From Streptomyces spinosus (lineage in GTDB: Bacteria; Actinomycetota; Actinomycetes; Streptomycetales; Streptomycetaceae): DNA of 64,000 nt. Below the pieces are notes generated by a model that was not told where the DNA came from, did not search any database, and saw nothing but the letters and a program-made list of their open reading frames with translations. Made by a program: the position numbers and the translations under genes. The DNA lies in NCBI RefSeq assembly GCF_020400655.1, contig NZ_JAINRC010000019.1, positions 62,001-126,000 on the forward strand. Direction: 5' to 3'. This document shows positions 23,943 to 33,745 of the stretch, piece by piece. Positions within the stretch are counted from its first letter, which is position 1, and each line of letters starts with the position of its first letter.

Positions 23943-24120
23943 CTCGACGCGCTCGCCGGTTTCATCGCCACGCCCGTCACGGTCCGGCGCGGCTTGCCGG
24001 CCCACCTGCGCTACCTCATCCGCACCGACCGGGCCCGCGCCGCCGCCCGCGAGGCGGGCCTGACGGTCACCGACCGCACCCTGAGGGCTCGGCTCGATGG
24101 GCGACGGGCTCCGTCCCCGC
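23943..24120 (+). pseudogene. Plasmid-type HTH regulator fragment
   Basis: The frame reads FIATPVTVRRGLPAHLRYLI then RTDRARAAAREAGLTVTDRT and LRARLDGRRAPS, resembling the N-terminal DNA-binding part of regulators found on actinomycete plasmids. The start and the C-terminal part are missing. Next to the DnaB fragment it supports the idea of an old integrated replicon. Confidence 0.4.
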
Positions 24121-24674
24121 GGTGCGGCCCTGGAGCGCGGCGACAGGGCCGTCGCCCGCACCACCGACTCCCTCGCGGACCTGCCGGCCGCCCACGGCGA
24201 GGCGATGTGCCTCGTCGACCCCGGCGGCTCCGGCACCGTCGGTCTGGGTGTGCCCGACCTCGATGCTCGCGTGGCCGCCGCCGGAACCGCGGACCGTCCT
24301 GCCGGGCCGCGGCTCGGGCGTCGATGATGACGGGGCTGGTGAGCGGCCGGCGGCGGTGGGTGGAGAACAGTCGGCGGCGGGGAGAGGCCATGCCTCGCCG
24401 CAGCCTCGTGCGGAAGGGCGCGAAGCTGCTTGATCACCATCGGCCGAGCCTCACGGGCGATCCAGCCCTTCGTTCCGGGCCGGATGATGGCGCGTTGTCG
24501 CTAGCGGCTTCCGTCATGCCGTTATAGCGTTGTGATCAGCAGTCGTGGTTCCGAAGTTCCGTTCGCCCGTGATCGCCTCACGGGCGTTCTCGCTGTTCAG
24601 CATCTCTCCGGACCAGGGCGATCACCTCCCGGTCGCGCAGCGTGCGTGCCCGGTTTCCCTCGAAGGAGACAGTC
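24121..24674. other. Region without an intact gene; long leader of the cold-shock gene
   Basis: From 24121 to about 24520 I find only short frames of no recognisable content. The 150 bp before the cold-shock ATG probably hold its promoter and a long 5' untranslated leader, as is usual for such genes. Confidence 0.3.
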
Positions 24675-24878
24675 ATGGCAAAGGGCACAGTGAAGTGGTT
24701 CAACAGCGAGAAGGGCTTCGGCTTCATCGAGCAGGAGGGCGGCGGCCCCGATGTCTTCGCCCACTACTCCAACATCGCCGCCCAGGGCTACCGCGAGCTG
24801 CAGGAGGGCCAGAAGGTCGAGTTCGACGTCACGCAGGGCCAGAAGGGCCCGCAGGCCGAGAACATCCGTCCCGCGTGA
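24675..24878 (+). CDS. Cold-shock domain protein
   Basis: The 67-residue protein is complete: MAKGTVKWFNSEKGFGFIEQ (RNP1, KGFGFI), DVFAHYSNI (RNP2, VFAHY), GYRELQEGQKVEFDVTQGQK and a typical GPQAENIRPA end. It is a single OB-fold that binds single-stranded RNA/DNA and acts as an RNA chaperone. ATG 24675 follows AAGGAGA. A strong hairpin terminator lies 17 bp after the stop, so it is monocistronic. Confidence 0.97.
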   Translation: MAKGTVKWFNSEKGFGFIEQEGGGPDVFAHYSNIAAQGYRELQEGQKVEFDVTQGQKGPQAENIRPA

Positions 24879-24895
24879 TCGCGCCCCGGTAAGGG

Positions 24896-24929
24896 GGGCC
24901 CGGCATCCCGGCTTCGGGACGCCGGGCCC
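24896..24929 (+). terminator. Hairpin terminator of the cold-shock gene
   Basis: GGGCCCGGCATCCCG (24896-24910) pairs with CGGGACGCCGGGCCC (24915-24929) around GCTT, with a single A/C mismatch. Confidence 0.8.
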
Positions 24930-25453
24930 TTACCGTCGCACGCCGGTTCATCTGACTACGGGGCGGCGGGGCGCCGGCCTGGGACGGGCGAAACGGACAC
25001 CCGTTGTTTGACAGTCGGGTTGTCCGACGCACACAACCGTGAGCAGTTGGTTGCCCGCCGCACAAGCCCCCTCCACCACGCAGGCCGGCCCACGTTCTCG
25101 CGAAGTTGGCTCCGCGTATGCGTTCGACCCCTGCGACGGCTGGTGGGGGCACGGCTGGGCCGGCACGTGAACTACTGGAGTCCACGGACCACTCGATCGG
25201 CCCGGCGGCTCGTGACTCCGGCCTGGGCTCGGCCGCCGACCTGGGGCTGCGCTTCCGGCACGCACTCGACACCAGCCGACCGCCTACCGGCGGGCCTTCA
25301 GCCGCCACGTCTCTCACGCCCAGACGTGGCGTCCGCACCGGGGACGCCTCTCTGTCTTTCGTCAAGCGAGGCGTGGGGTCTTTGACGAGCAGAAGGACGG
25401 GGCGCGCACGCCGAGCCCTGACCCCTGCGCCGCGCCGCCCTGCCCCTTCTCGC
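24930..25453. other. Intergenic region without a recognisable gene
   Basis: No gene is supported on either strand. TCGTCAA at about 25357 and TTTGACGA at about 25380 could form a short hairpin downstream of the response-regulator stop. Confidence 0.3.
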
Positions 25454-26161
25454 CTAAGCCCGCCGTCCGGCCTGGTCGCCGCCCCCCGACCGGGCGGTGA
25501 CCAGGCCGGACTCGTACGCCGCGATGACCGCCTGGGCGCGGTCGCGCACGTCGAGCTTGCCGAAGAGGTTGGTGATGTGGTTCTTCACCGTGGAGTGGCT
25601 GATGTCCATGGTCCGGGCGATCGCGGTGTTGTCCAGGCCGGTGGCTATCAGCCGCCACACCTCCACCTCCCGGGGCGTGAGCTCCCCCGCCACGACGACG
25701 GGCGGTGGCGGGGTGCCGAGCGGCGCCCGGACGTAGGCGGAGATCAGCCGGGTCAGCAGGCGCGGGGCGACCACCGCCTCCCCGGTGTGGACGGTGCGGA
25801 TCGCCGCGGCGAGGTCCTCCGGTGAGACGTCCTTGGGCAGGAACCCGTACGCGCCGGCGCGCAGCGCGGCCACCACGTACTCGTCCATGTCGAAGGTGCT
25901 CAGCGCCAGGACCCGGCATCCGGGCAGCGTGCGGGCCAGCTCCTCGGTCGCGCCGACCCCGTCCAGGACGGGCATCCGGATGTCCATCACCACGACGTGG
26001 GGGCTCAGCCGCTGGGCGAGCGCGACGGCCTGCGCGCCGTCCTCCGCCTCGCCCACCACCTCGAAGGCGGGGTCCGGCGAGAGGATCAGCGACAGACCGC
26101 GCCGGACCAGCGGCTGGTCGTCCGCGATGAGGACCCGGATCCCGGGCGTCACGGCCGTCAC
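25454..26161 (-). CDS. NarL/LuxR-family response regulator
   Basis: The 235-residue protein has a receiver domain (RVLIADDQPLVRRGLSLILS, phospho-acceptor Asp in VVVMDIRMPVLDG near residue 58, LALSTFDMDEYV, GFLPKDVSPEDLAAAI with the conserved Lys). The LuxR-type HTH follows (GELTPREVEVWRLIATGLDN, AIARTMDISHSTVKNHITNL, LDVRDRAQAVIAAYESG). Its GTG start overlaps the histidine-kinase stop by 4 bp, so the pair is coupled. It probably activates or represses a nearby gene; the MMPL exporter divergent from the kinase is the obvious candidate (inference). Confidence 0.93.
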   Translation of the reverse strand: MTAVTPGIRVLIADDQPLVRRGLSLILSPDPAFEVVGEAEDGAQAVALAQRLSPHVVVMDIRMPVLDGVGATEELARTLPGCRVLALSTFDMDEYVVAALRAGAYGFLPKDVSPEDLAAAIRTVHTGEAVVAPRLLTRLISAYVRAPLGTPPPPVVVAGELTPREVEVWRLIATGLDNTAIARTMDISHSTVKNHITNLFGKLDVRDRAQAVIAAYESGLVTARSGGGDQAGRRA

Positions 26162-27420
26162 CGGTACATCGCCTCCCCGCGCAGCCCGCCGCCGACGCGC
26201 TCGGTGGGCTCCCCGCTCTGGACGGCCGCCTCGGCCGTCTCCTCAGCGGCCAGCGGCAGCTCGGCCACCACGGCGAAGCCGCCCTCCGGCCGCGGCCCCG
26301 CCTCCAGGGTGCCGCCGTGCAGGGCGACCCGCTCGCGCATGCCGATCAGGCCGTACCCGCTGCGCACCGGTTCGTGCCTCGCGTCCTGGGCCGGCACGCC
26401 CCGGCCGTCGTCGCGCACCTCGACGGTGATCCCGTCCGCGCGGTAGGTCAGCACGACGGACGCGCTGGCCGGCCCCGCGTACTTGCGCGCGTTGGTCAGG
26501 CCCTCCTGGACGATCCGGAACACCGTCAGGCCGACGGTCGGCGGCAGCGGCCGTCGCGGCCCGTGCACGCTGAACGCGGTCGGCAGTCCGGCCTGGCGGG
26601 ACTCGTCCACCAACCGGCCGAGGTCGTCGGCCCCGGGCTGTGGCGAGGCCGGGGCGGCGTCCGGTTCGTCACCAGCCCGCAGGACGTCCAGCAGCTGGCG
26701 CATCTCGCGCAGGGCCAGCCGCCCGGACGACTCCAGGGTGACCAGGGCCTCCCGCACCACCTCCGGACGGGCGAGGTTGGCACGGGCGCCACCGGCCATC
26801 AGCTGCATGGTGGTGATGTGGTGGGCCACGATGTCGTGCAACTCCCGGGCGATGCGGCGGCGCTCCTCGGCCACCGCGCGGTCGGCCAGCAGCCTGCGGT
26901 TGGCGTCCACCTGGCGCTGCCAGCGGGCGGCCGTGAGACCGCTGCCGGCCACGAGCGCGGTGGAGGCGACGGCCGCGATGCCCGCCTCCGCGGAAGGCAC
27001 CGGGAAGTCACTCTGGCTCAGCATCGTCACCAGCGCCGTAGCCGCGGCGGCGCCTGCGGTGACCGGCCAGGCGCGGTTCCGGGCGACCGAGTACACCGCC
27101 ACCATCAGGACGACCCCGAAGTGGGTGCCCATCGGGGTCGACAGGTCGATCGCGGACTGGAGCACCAAGACGGCGGCGAGCGCCTGCACCGGGCGGCGGC
27201 GCCGGGCGAGCAGCGGCAGGCCCGACAGCACGAGCAGGACGAGGCCCGGCACGCCGACGCCACGGGTGCCCTCCACCTCGCTGACGACCAGGTGGGCGAG
27301 CAGGTCCAGCGAGCCGGTTCCGACGGCCACCAGCGCGTCCGCCTGGGTCCACGGCAGGCCATCGGTGCGGTTCTGCGGAGCCTCGTCCACGGCCGCGCCG
27401 GGGTGTTGACGCCCGTCCAT
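26158..27420 (-). CDS. Sensor histidine kinase (NarL-type partner)
   Basis: The 420-residue protein has an N-terminal membrane region of several helices (ALVAVGTGSLDLLAHLVV, VPGLVLLVLSGLPLLA, ALAAVLVLQSAIDL, FGVVLMVAVYSVA, AWPVTAGAAAATALVTML, IAAVASTALVAGSGL). A HisKA_3 dimerisation domain follows with the phospho-acceptor His in RRIARELHDIVAHHITTMQL (about residue 195), then a HATPase domain (IVQEGLTNARKYA, VEVRDDGRGVP, GYGLIGMRERVALHGGTLEA). ATG 27420 follows AGAGGA. It overlaps the response-regulator start. No extracellular sensor domain is apparent, so it may sense within the membrane. Confidence 0.92.
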   Translation of the reverse strand: MDGRQHPGAAVDEAPQNRTDGLPWTQADALVAVGTGSLDLLAHLVVSEVEGTRGVGVPGLVLLVLSGLPLLARRRRPVQALAAVLVLQSAIDLSTPMGTHFGVVLMVAVYSVARNRAWPVTAGAAAATALVTMLSQSDFPVPSAEAGIAAVASTALVAGSGLTAARWQRQVDANRRLLADRAVAEERRRIARELHDIVAHHITTMQLMAGGARANLARPEVVREALVTLESSGRLALREMRQLLDVLRAGDEPDAAPASPQPGADDLGRLVDESRQAGLPTAFSVHGPRRPLPPTVGLTVFRIVQEGLTNARKYAGPASASVVLTYRADGITVEVRDDGRGVPAQDARHEPVRSGYGLIGMRERVALHGGTLEAGPRPEGGFAVVAELPLAAEETAEAAVQSGEPTERVGGGLRGEAMYR

Positions 27421-27677
27421 CCTCGTCCTCTCGGCCGACCAGCGTTGATGCCTCATTCTGGCACCGGCCCGCCCGGCGCCGGATGGTCCCTCCGGCCGAG
27501 GTAGGGCGGGCGGACTAGGAGCACGGTCCCGGTTCCGGCCCGCCGGGGGACCGGGGGCCCCGGTCCGGATCGTCCGCTGTCCGGACGCCCGGCACCCTCT
27601 TCGCCTGATGGTCTGTAAGCCTGCCGGGAACCCCCGGCGACAAGGCCGACGTTCGCGTCCATCAGCCGGAGGGCACC

Positions 27678-29867
27678 GTGATCCGCGCACTGACCGGATT
27701 CTCCACCAGACACGCCTGGAAGGTCATCGCCCTCTGGGCGGTGCTGGGACTGGCGCTGGGCGCGCTGAGCCCGATGCTGCTCGGCCGGGTCACCCAGTCC
27801 CAGACCGGTGATTTCCTGCCGAAGAGCTACGACTCGGCCGCCGCCCTGCGGATCGCCGAGGAGGAGTTCGGGGTGAAGCCCGACGCCACCACGGTCACGG
27901 TGCTGGTCGCCCGGAGCGACGGCAAGGCGCTCACCGACGGCGACCGGCGGCGGATCGAGGTCGAGGCGGCGGAGCTCGGCAAGCGCCGGGTCACCATGCC
28001 GAGGGAGGAGAACGAGCCGGCGTTCCTCAAGCCCGACCGCTCGCAGACCCCCCGGATCGCCCCGGCGATGACGGCGCCCGACCGGAGCTTCGAGCTGCTC
28101 TCCGTCGAACTGGCCGGCAGCGCCGTGGACGAGGGCGTCCAGGAGGTCTACCGGACCTTCCGGGACTCCGCGCGCGCGAAGTTCGCCGCCGTCGGGATGC
28201 GCACCGGGTTCACCGGCGGACTGGCCGAGGCCGCCGACAGCGCGGACGACAACCGGGTCGCCGCGCTGATCGGCAGCAGTCTGGTCGCCGTGCTGATCGT
28301 CCTGCTCAACGTGCTGGTGTTCCGCAGCGTGCTCGCGGCCGTGCTGCCGCTGCTCGCCGTCACCTTGATCGGCGCCGTGGCCGCCGGAGCCGTGGCCGGC
28401 GCCGCGACGCTCACCGGCCTGCGGCTGGACGTCTCCACCCCGAGCCTGATCTCCGTGGTGCTGCTCGGCATCGGCGTCGACTACCTGCTGTTCCTGCTCT
28501 TCCGGTTCCGCGAGCACCTGCGCGCCCGGCCCGGCCGGCCCGCCCGCGAGGCGGCCGCCGAGGTGTCCGGACGGGTCGGCACCGCGATCACCTCGGCCGC
28601 GCTGACCATCGTGGCCGCTTTCGCCACCCTGGGCGTGGCGAGCTTCGGGCAGTTCCGCTCGCTCGGCCCGGCGATCGCCGTCGCCGTCCTGATCATGCTG
28701 CTGGGCAGCCTCACCCTGATGCCGGCCCTGCTCGCCGCCTGCGGCCGCAAGATGTTCTGGCCCTCCCGCAGTCTGCACCGGGAGCCGCGGGCGGGCGCGG
28801 CCGCCCGCTACGGCGCCTTCGTCGCCCGTCGTCCGACGGTCCTGCTGCTCGGCTCCGTCGCGCTGCTCGGCGCCCTCGCCGCCGGGATGACCGGGATACG
28901 GATGGACTACGGCCAGGGCGGCGACTCCGGGACGGCGGCCGCGGCCACCGCCAAGGAGATCGCACGCGCCCTGCCGGCCGGCGTGTCCGACCCGACCACC
29001 GTCTACGTCACCACCACGGACGGCGGGACCCTCGACCCCGCCCGGCTCGACGGCCTCTCCCGCGCCCTCGCCGAGACCGAAGGCGTAGGCCAGGTCGGCG
29101 GCACCGTCCTGAACAAGAACCACCACGCCGCCCGGATCGACCTCTTCCTCACCGCCGACCCGCAGAGCGCACGGGCCCGCGACCTTGCCTCCGGTCCCGT
29201 CCGCGCCGCCGTCGCCGCCCACACGCCCGCCGGGACGAGCGCCCATGTCGGCGGCACGGCGGCGATCTTCGCCGACATCTCCGTAGCCGTGGACCGCGAC
29301 CTGACGATCGTCTTCCCGGTCGCCGCCGCCCTGATCGCCCTGATTCTGCTGCTGCTCCTGCGCAGCCTTCTCGCCCCGGCGGTCCTGATGCTCTCCGTCG
29401 GGCTCGGTTTCGCCGCCACCCTCGGCGCCTCCACCCTGCTGTTCCAGCACGTGCTGGACGAGCCCGGCGTCAGCTTCACCCTTCCGCTGGTGCTGTTCCT
29501 GTTCGTCGTCGCGCTGGGCACCGACTACAACATCCTCATCACCGACCGGATCCGCGAGGAGATGCACCACCCAGGCACGGCCCGCGCCGCCGTGGCCCGC
29601 GCCGTCCGCCACACCACACCCGCCGTCGCCACCGCCGGCCTGGTCCTGGCCGGCTCCTTCGCCACCCTCGCCACCACCCCCGGCAGCGCACAGATCGCCT
29701 TCGCGCTGACGCTCGGCATCCTCCTCTCCGCCGTCGTCCTCTCGCTCGCCGTGGTCCCGGCCCTGGCCACCCTCCTGGGCCGCGCCCTCTGGTGGCCCTT
29801 GCGCCCCACCAGTCACCAGCGCCCCACCGCCCCCACCCCGCCCCCGACTCGCGTCCGCATCCCCTGA
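27678..29867 (+). CDS. MMPL-family (RND superfamily) membrane transporter
   Basis: The 729-residue protein starts at GTG 27678 behind CCGGAGG. It has the doubled RND layout: TM1 (WKVIALWAVLGLALGAL), a periplasmic-side loop, then a bundle with ALIGSSLVAVLIVLLNVLVF, LISVVLLGIGVDYLLFLLFR (the GxDYxLF proton-relay motif) and TITSAALTIVAAFATLGVA-type helices. The second half repeats it (FLFVVALGTDYNILITDRIR). A C-terminal Pro/Arg-rich tail ends the protein. Such transporters export lipids or drugs. It is divergent from the two-component system, which may control it. Confidence 0.92.
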   Translation: MIRALTGFSTRHAWKVIALWAVLGLALGALSPMLLGRVTQSQTGDFLPKSYDSAAALRIAEEEFGVKPDATTVTVLVARSDGKALTDGDRRRIEVEAAELGKRRVTMPREENEPAFLKPDRSQTPRIAPAMTAPDRSFELLSVELAGSAVDEGVQEVYRTFRDSARAKFAAVGMRTGFTGGLAEAADSADDNRVAALIGSSLVAVLIVLLNVLVFRSVLAAVLPLLAVTLIGAVAAGAVAGAATLTGLRLDVSTPSLISVVLLGIGVDYLLFLLFRFREHLRARPGRPAREAAAEVSGRVGTAITSAALTIVAAFATLGVASFGQFRSLGPAIAVAVLIMLLGSLTLMPALLAACGRKMFWPSRSLHREPRAGAAARYGAFVARRPTVLLLGSVALLGALAAGMTGIRMDYGQGGDSGTAAAATAKEIARALPAGVSDPTTVYVTTTDGGTLDPARLDGLSRALAETEGVGQVGGTVLNKNHHAARIDLFLTADPQSARARDLASGPVRAAVAAHTPAGTSAHVGGTAAIFADISVAVDRDLTIVFPVAAALIALILLLLLRSLLAPAVLMLSVGLGFAATLGASTLLFQHVLDEPGVSFTLPLVLFLFVVALGTDYNILITDRIREEMHHPGTARAAVARAVRHTTPAVATAGLVLAGSFATLATTPGSAQIAFALTLGILLSAVVLSLAVVPALATLLGRALWWPLRPTSHQRPTAPTPPPTRVRIP

Positions 29868-30532
29868 CCGCCTCACTTACGGCCGGCGCTCCGCCTGCCC
29901 CCGGACGTCCGCCGCCCGAGACGCTGTCGGCCTATTCGGTCTGGTGGCACTTCCCGCGGCGCATGGCGATGGTGCTGGAAGCGTGCCCTCAGCAGGCCGC
30001 GGTAGCGCGGTCGCCGCAGGCCGCACGCCTGGACCGCTCGCCCGTCCGGCCTGGTCCCGGCGGTGGCGGCCGTCTCCTCGAGCCCGCACCGGGCTCCGGG
30101 AGACGGCCGGGTACGGTCGGGGACTCGCCGTCGCCCTGGTGGATCCTGGCCGTTGTCGGCGCGCTCGCGGTGTGGGCCGGCGGCGGCTGGTCTTACCACC
30201 GGCAGCAGCAGGCGCGGTGGGAAGCGGTCCGTGCGCAGGGCCCGCCCCACGGCCTGGCCCGGCTGGACGCCCTGCACCACACCAGGTACGGCTCGGCGGA
30301 AGGGGGCAGAGGAAGCCTCGGTCCCTACGCGGTCGGACTCGTCTACGAGCCGGGTCGTGGACGCTCGTCACGCTGCCCCGCGCTGCCGGGGCCAGTGCTC
30401 GCCGACGGGACCGCTACCTGACGCGCCTCGGAAGAAGGTTGGGGGCCGCTGTCGATCCGGCCACGTCCCGTTCGACGTCATGGTGTGCGGCGCCTCGCCC
30501 CACGATGACGCGACAGGACCGAGAGGACAGAC
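29868..30532. other. Gap with a possible membrane-protein relic
   Basis: A plus-strand frame at about 30120-30421 reads SPSPWWILAVVGALAVWAGG then GWSYHRQQQARWEAVRAQGP, a hydrophobic segment followed by a basic helix. No convincing start or family is seen, so it is probably a gene fragment. The rest shows nothing. Confidence 0.3.
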
Positions 30533-31177
30533 GTGGATCAGCTGCTGAGAGTGATGAACTTCAGCATCTCGAGTGACGGGATCGGTGCCGGTGAGCACCA
30601 GAGTCTTGAGCGGCCGTTCGGCCACGATCATCCCGAGAGACTGTTGGCCTGGGCCGGCGCCACGGCGAGCTGGCCCATGCGCACGGATCCCGGGGGCAGC
30701 CGGGGCCTGGACGACTACTTCACCCGGGACTTCGCACGCAACATCGGTGCCGAGATCATGGGCCGCAACAAGTTCGGGCCCCAGCGCGGGCCCTGGCACG
30801 ATCATGAGTGGCGCGGCTGGTGGGGGGAGGAACCCCCGTTCCGCACTCCGGTGTTCGTCATGACCCACCACACGCGTCCGTCCTTCACCCTCTCCGATAC
30901 CACGTTCCACTTCGTCGACGGCGACCCGGCCACGGTCCTCGAACGGGCACTGGAAGCGGCGCAGGGCAAGGACGTCCGGCTCGGCGGCGGGGTCACCACC
31001 ATCCGGCAGTTCCTCGACGCCGGCCTCGTCGACACCATGCATGTAGTGGTGTCGCCGGTAACGCTCGGGTCCGGACTACGACTCTGGGAGTCCCCCGATG
31101 AACTGCTCGACCGGTTCCACCTGGAGGTCGTGCCCAGCCCGAGCGGCGTGACGCACCACCTGTTCTGGCGGAGGTGA
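30533..31177 (+). CDS. Dihydrofolate-reductase-family (RibD C-terminal-like) protein
   Basis: The 214-residue protein starts at GTG 30533 after GAGAGGACAG. Features are LRVMNFSISSDGIGAGEHQS, NIGAEIMGRNKFGPQRGPW, TPVFVMTHHTRPSFTLSDTT, LGGGVTTIRQFLDAGLVDTM (NADPH-binding GG), and ending HLEVVPSPSGVTHHLFWRR. It belongs to the DHFR/RibD-C superfamily, which reduces pterin- or pyrimidine-like substrates with NADPH. The real substrate of this branch is unknown. It appears to stand alone. Confidence 0.85.
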   Translation: MDQLLRVMNFSISSDGIGAGEHQSLERPFGHDHPERLLAWAGATASWPMRTDPGGSRGLDDYFTRDFARNIGAEIMGRNKFGPQRGPWHDHEWRGWWGEEPPFRTPVFVMTHHTRPSFTLSDTTFHFVDGDPATVLERALEAAQGKDVRLGGGVTTIRQFLDAGLVDTMHVVVSPVTLGSGLRLWESPDELLDRFHLEVVPSPSGVTHHLFWRR

Positions 31178-31393
31178 CGCGAGGGCCCACTGGAGTTCGG
31201 GCCGCGGTGGCGAGGGGGCGCCCGTCCCGTCGGATTCCCATCTCGCTGCGGATGCGGGCCCGTTCCCCGCGCTGGGCAGCGAGTACGCCGAGGCGGCGGG
31301 CGTTGGCGTTGCGCCGGCTCACCGCCGACCCGCAGAGCGGGGCAACCGGGTCGTCGGGGCCGGCATGACGGGTGGCCCGCAACCGCCGCGGGG
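31178..31393 (-). other. Short interval with a truncated minus-strand ORF
   Basis: A GTG at 31322 on the minus strand opens SRRNANARRLGVLAAQRGER then ARIRSEMGIRRDGRPLATAA, which looks like the N-terminus of a small basic protein. It then runs into the antisense of the DHFR-like gene. Probably a gene fragment. Confidence 0.25.
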
Positions 31394-33703
31394 TCAGGCG
31401 GTGCAGGCGCCGTTCACGTCGAGTGCGGCCAGTGCCTCGGCGGCCTCGACCTGCCGCGGGTCGCGCAGCGCGGCCAGGGCGTCGCGGGCGGCGAGGAGCG
31501 TCGCGCGGGCCTCGGGATGCCCTGTGGCGCCGAGTACCCGCCCCAGATCGAGCCGGGCCTGCTCCGACCAGGCCGGCATCTGCGCGGCGTCGAAGGCGGC
31601 GAGGGCCTGCCGCAGCGGCGCTTCGGCCTCGTGCCAGCGTTCCAGGGCCGCCAGGTCGTTGCCGATCTGCTGCCGGGCGACCGCGTGATACAGCTCGACC
31701 ACCTCGACCGTGCGGCCCGGTATCCCCGCCCGGCAGATCCGCTCGCTGCGGCGGTGGATCTCCAGGGCCTCGGCCGCCCGGCCGGCCTGGCGCAGCAGGG
31801 TGCCGAGGCTGTTCAGGATCGTCAGCTCGGCCAGCCGGCCGTGCGGGGATTCCTCCGAGGCGAGGCAGCGGGCACTGTCCCGCAAGCGCTCCTGGGCTTC
31901 CTCCGTGCGGCCCAGCCGGTGCAGGGCGCCCGCGCCGTAACCGAGTGCCCAGCCCTGCTGGAGCCCGTCCCCGCACTCGCGGGCTGCCGCCAGCGCACTG
32001 TCGGCCGCTGTCAGCGCGGCACGCGGGTCGTGCACACAGAGGTTGTAGGCCCAGGCGAGGTAGTTGAGGTGGACGGCCTCCTCCTGCCTGCTGCCCAGGG
32101 CTCGGGCGGAGTCGGCGGACTGCCGGAAGACCTCCACCCACTGCTCCCAGTGCTGGTTGAGATCGGAGAACCAGTGCATCGCCTGCGCCGTGTCCAGGAC
32201 TTGCCGGTGCCGGCCGGTGCCGTGGGCCCGGCGCAGCGCCGCGAGCCACTCGGCCCGCTCGGCCTCCAGCCAGGCCCGTGCCCTTTCCCGGCCGACGGGC
32301 GCTGTGGCGGGGTCCGGGTCGCCTTGCGACGCGGTCTGCTCGTGGTCGACGTCGAAGTGCAGCGCGGCGGCGGTGGCCCGGCGCAGCATCCAGTGCGCGG
32401 TCCGGTCCAGGGCGGCATCCCGGACGTCGGGGCCGTCCTCGGCGTCGATCCGCTCGGCGGCGTAGAGCCTGAGCAGATCGTGGAAGCGGTACCGCTCCCC
32501 GGCGGGATCGCTCTGGAGAAGCCCCGCGTCAGTGAGTTCGTCCGCGCACACGGCCGCCTCGTCGCAGGTCAGGCCGGCCAGGAGGGCGCCTGTCTCGGGA
32601 CTGAAGTCAGCTCCGGCGGCCAGCGCGGCGCGACGTAGCAGGGTCTGCGAGCGGGGCGGCAGTTGGCGGTAGGACAGCGCGAAGGCCGCGCGCACCCCCA
32701 GGCTTCCGGCCTGGAGGCCGTCCAGCCTGCGGGCCTCGGTGGCGAGCCGGGCGACGAGCTTGCCGAGGCGTTCGTGCGGCCGGCTCAGCAGCCGTTGGCC
32801 GGCGATCCGCACGGCCAACGGCAGGTGCCCGCACAGGCCGGCGAGGTCACGTGCGGCCTGTGCTTCGGCGCCGACCCGGTCCGGGCCGATGATGCGGCTC
32901 AGCAGTTCCACCGTCTCCTCGCGCCGCAGCAGGGCCAGGTCGGTACGGTGGACGGACTCCAGACCCGCCAGCGCCTGACGGCTGGTGATGATCGTCAAGG
33001 ACGCACCGGTACCCGGCAGCAGCGGCTCGACCTGGAACTCGCAGGCCGCGTTGTCCAGCAGCAGGAGCAGGCGCCGCTCGCCGGCCAGGGACCGCCACAG
33101 GCCGGCCCGGTCGTCGGTGCCCGAGGGGATCGCCGCGTCGGCGACCCCGATCGCGCCGAGCAGCCGGGCCAGCGCGTCCCGCGGGCTGGTCGGCTCGGCA
33201 TCCATGCCGTGCAGGTCCAGGGCGAACTGCCCGTCCGGGAAGTGCGGGGCCAGGCGGTGCGCGGCGTGCACCGCGAACGCGGTCTTGCCCAGGCCCGGTT
33301 GCCCGGCGACCACGGTGACCGCCGGAAGGCCGGCGCCTGCGTCGGGTACCAGCTCCGCCAGCCGGGCCAGGGCGTCACCGCGCGCGGTGAAGTCCTGTAT
33401 GTCGCGTGGCAGGGCCAGGGTGCCGGAGCCCGTCGGACCGGTGGCCGCGCGGGGACGCGGACGGCCGGCGGCGGCGGACTGCTCCAGGCGCGCCGCCCCG
33501 GCCTCGTCCACACCCAGCGCCTGAGCCAGCGCCTGCACGGTACGGCGCTGGGGGCCCCGGGTACGCCCGCGTTCCATGTCGGCCAGCGCTCTGACACTTA
33601 CCCCGGCCGCATGCGACAGCGCCTCCTGGCTCATCCCCGAGCGGAGCCGAAGATCCCGCAACTGCTGCCCGAATTCCTCCGCGCAAGGCGTGCCGTCCCG
33701 CAC
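31394..33703 (-). CDS. HTH-NB-ARC-TPR signal-transduction regulator (STAND ATPase)
   Basis: The 769-residue protein has an N-terminal XRE HTH (RLRSGMSQEALSHAAGVSVR then ALADMERGRTRGPQRRTVQA) and an NB-ARC NTPase with P-loop VVAGQPGLGKTAFAVHAA (about residue 140), Walker B RRLLLLLDNAA, a TIITSRQALAG sensor, LCGHLPLAVRIAGQRL (GxP motif) and a winged-helix part with RYRFHDLLRLYAAER. The C-terminal third carries TPR-like repeats (NYLAWAYNLCVHDPRAALTA, LTILNSLGTLLRQAGRAAEA). The GTG start is at 33703. It is divergent from the DUF4232 lipoprotein gene, with a perfect palindrome 43 bp upstream. It probably acts as an ATP-gated transcription factor. Confidence 0.9.
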   Translation of the reverse strand: MRDGTPCAEEFGQQLRDLRLRSGMSQEALSHAAGVSVRALADMERGRTRGPQRRTVQALAQALGVDEAGAARLEQSAAAGRPRPRAATGPTGSGTLALPRDIQDFTARGDALARLAELVPDAGAGLPAVTVVAGQPGLGKTAFAVHAAHRLAPHFPDGQFALDLHGMDAEPTSPRDALARLLGAIGVADAAIPSGTDDRAGLWRSLAGERRLLLLLDNAACEFQVEPLLPGTGASLTIITSRQALAGLESVHRTDLALLRREETVELLSRIIGPDRVGAEAQAARDLAGLCGHLPLAVRIAGQRLLSRPHERLGKLVARLATEARRLDGLQAGSLGVRAAFALSYRQLPPRSQTLLRRAALAAGADFSPETGALLAGLTCDEAAVCADELTDAGLLQSDPAGERYRFHDLLRLYAAERIDAEDGPDVRDAALDRTAHWMLRRATAAALHFDVDHEQTASQGDPDPATAPVGRERARAWLEAERAEWLAALRRAHGTGRHRQVLDTAQAMHWFSDLNQHWEQWVEVFRQSADSARALGSRQEEAVHLNYLAWAYNLCVHDPRAALTAADSALAAARECGDGLQQGWALGYGAGALHRLGRTEEAQERLRDSARCLASEESPHGRLAELTILNSLGTLLRQAGRAAEALEIHRRSERICRAGIPGRTVEVVELYHAVARQQIGNDLAALERWHEAEAPLRQALAAFDAAQMPAWSEQARLDLGRVLGATGHPEARATLLAARDALAALRDPRQVEAAEALAALDVNGACTA

Positions 33704-33745
33704 CGTCGAAGTCCCCGATCATCCGGCCCGTCCGGATGCGAGCCC

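Noticed and set aside
25106..25825. Plus-strand frame opposite the response regulator
   Set aside because: It is a shadow of the LuxR-type gene on the minus strand, without a recognisable domain.
27453..29876. 807-codon minus-strand open frame opposite the MMPL gene
   Set aside because: It is Gly/Asp/Glu/Gln-rich low-complexity sequence caused by third-position GC on the real gene, which has clear RND motifs.
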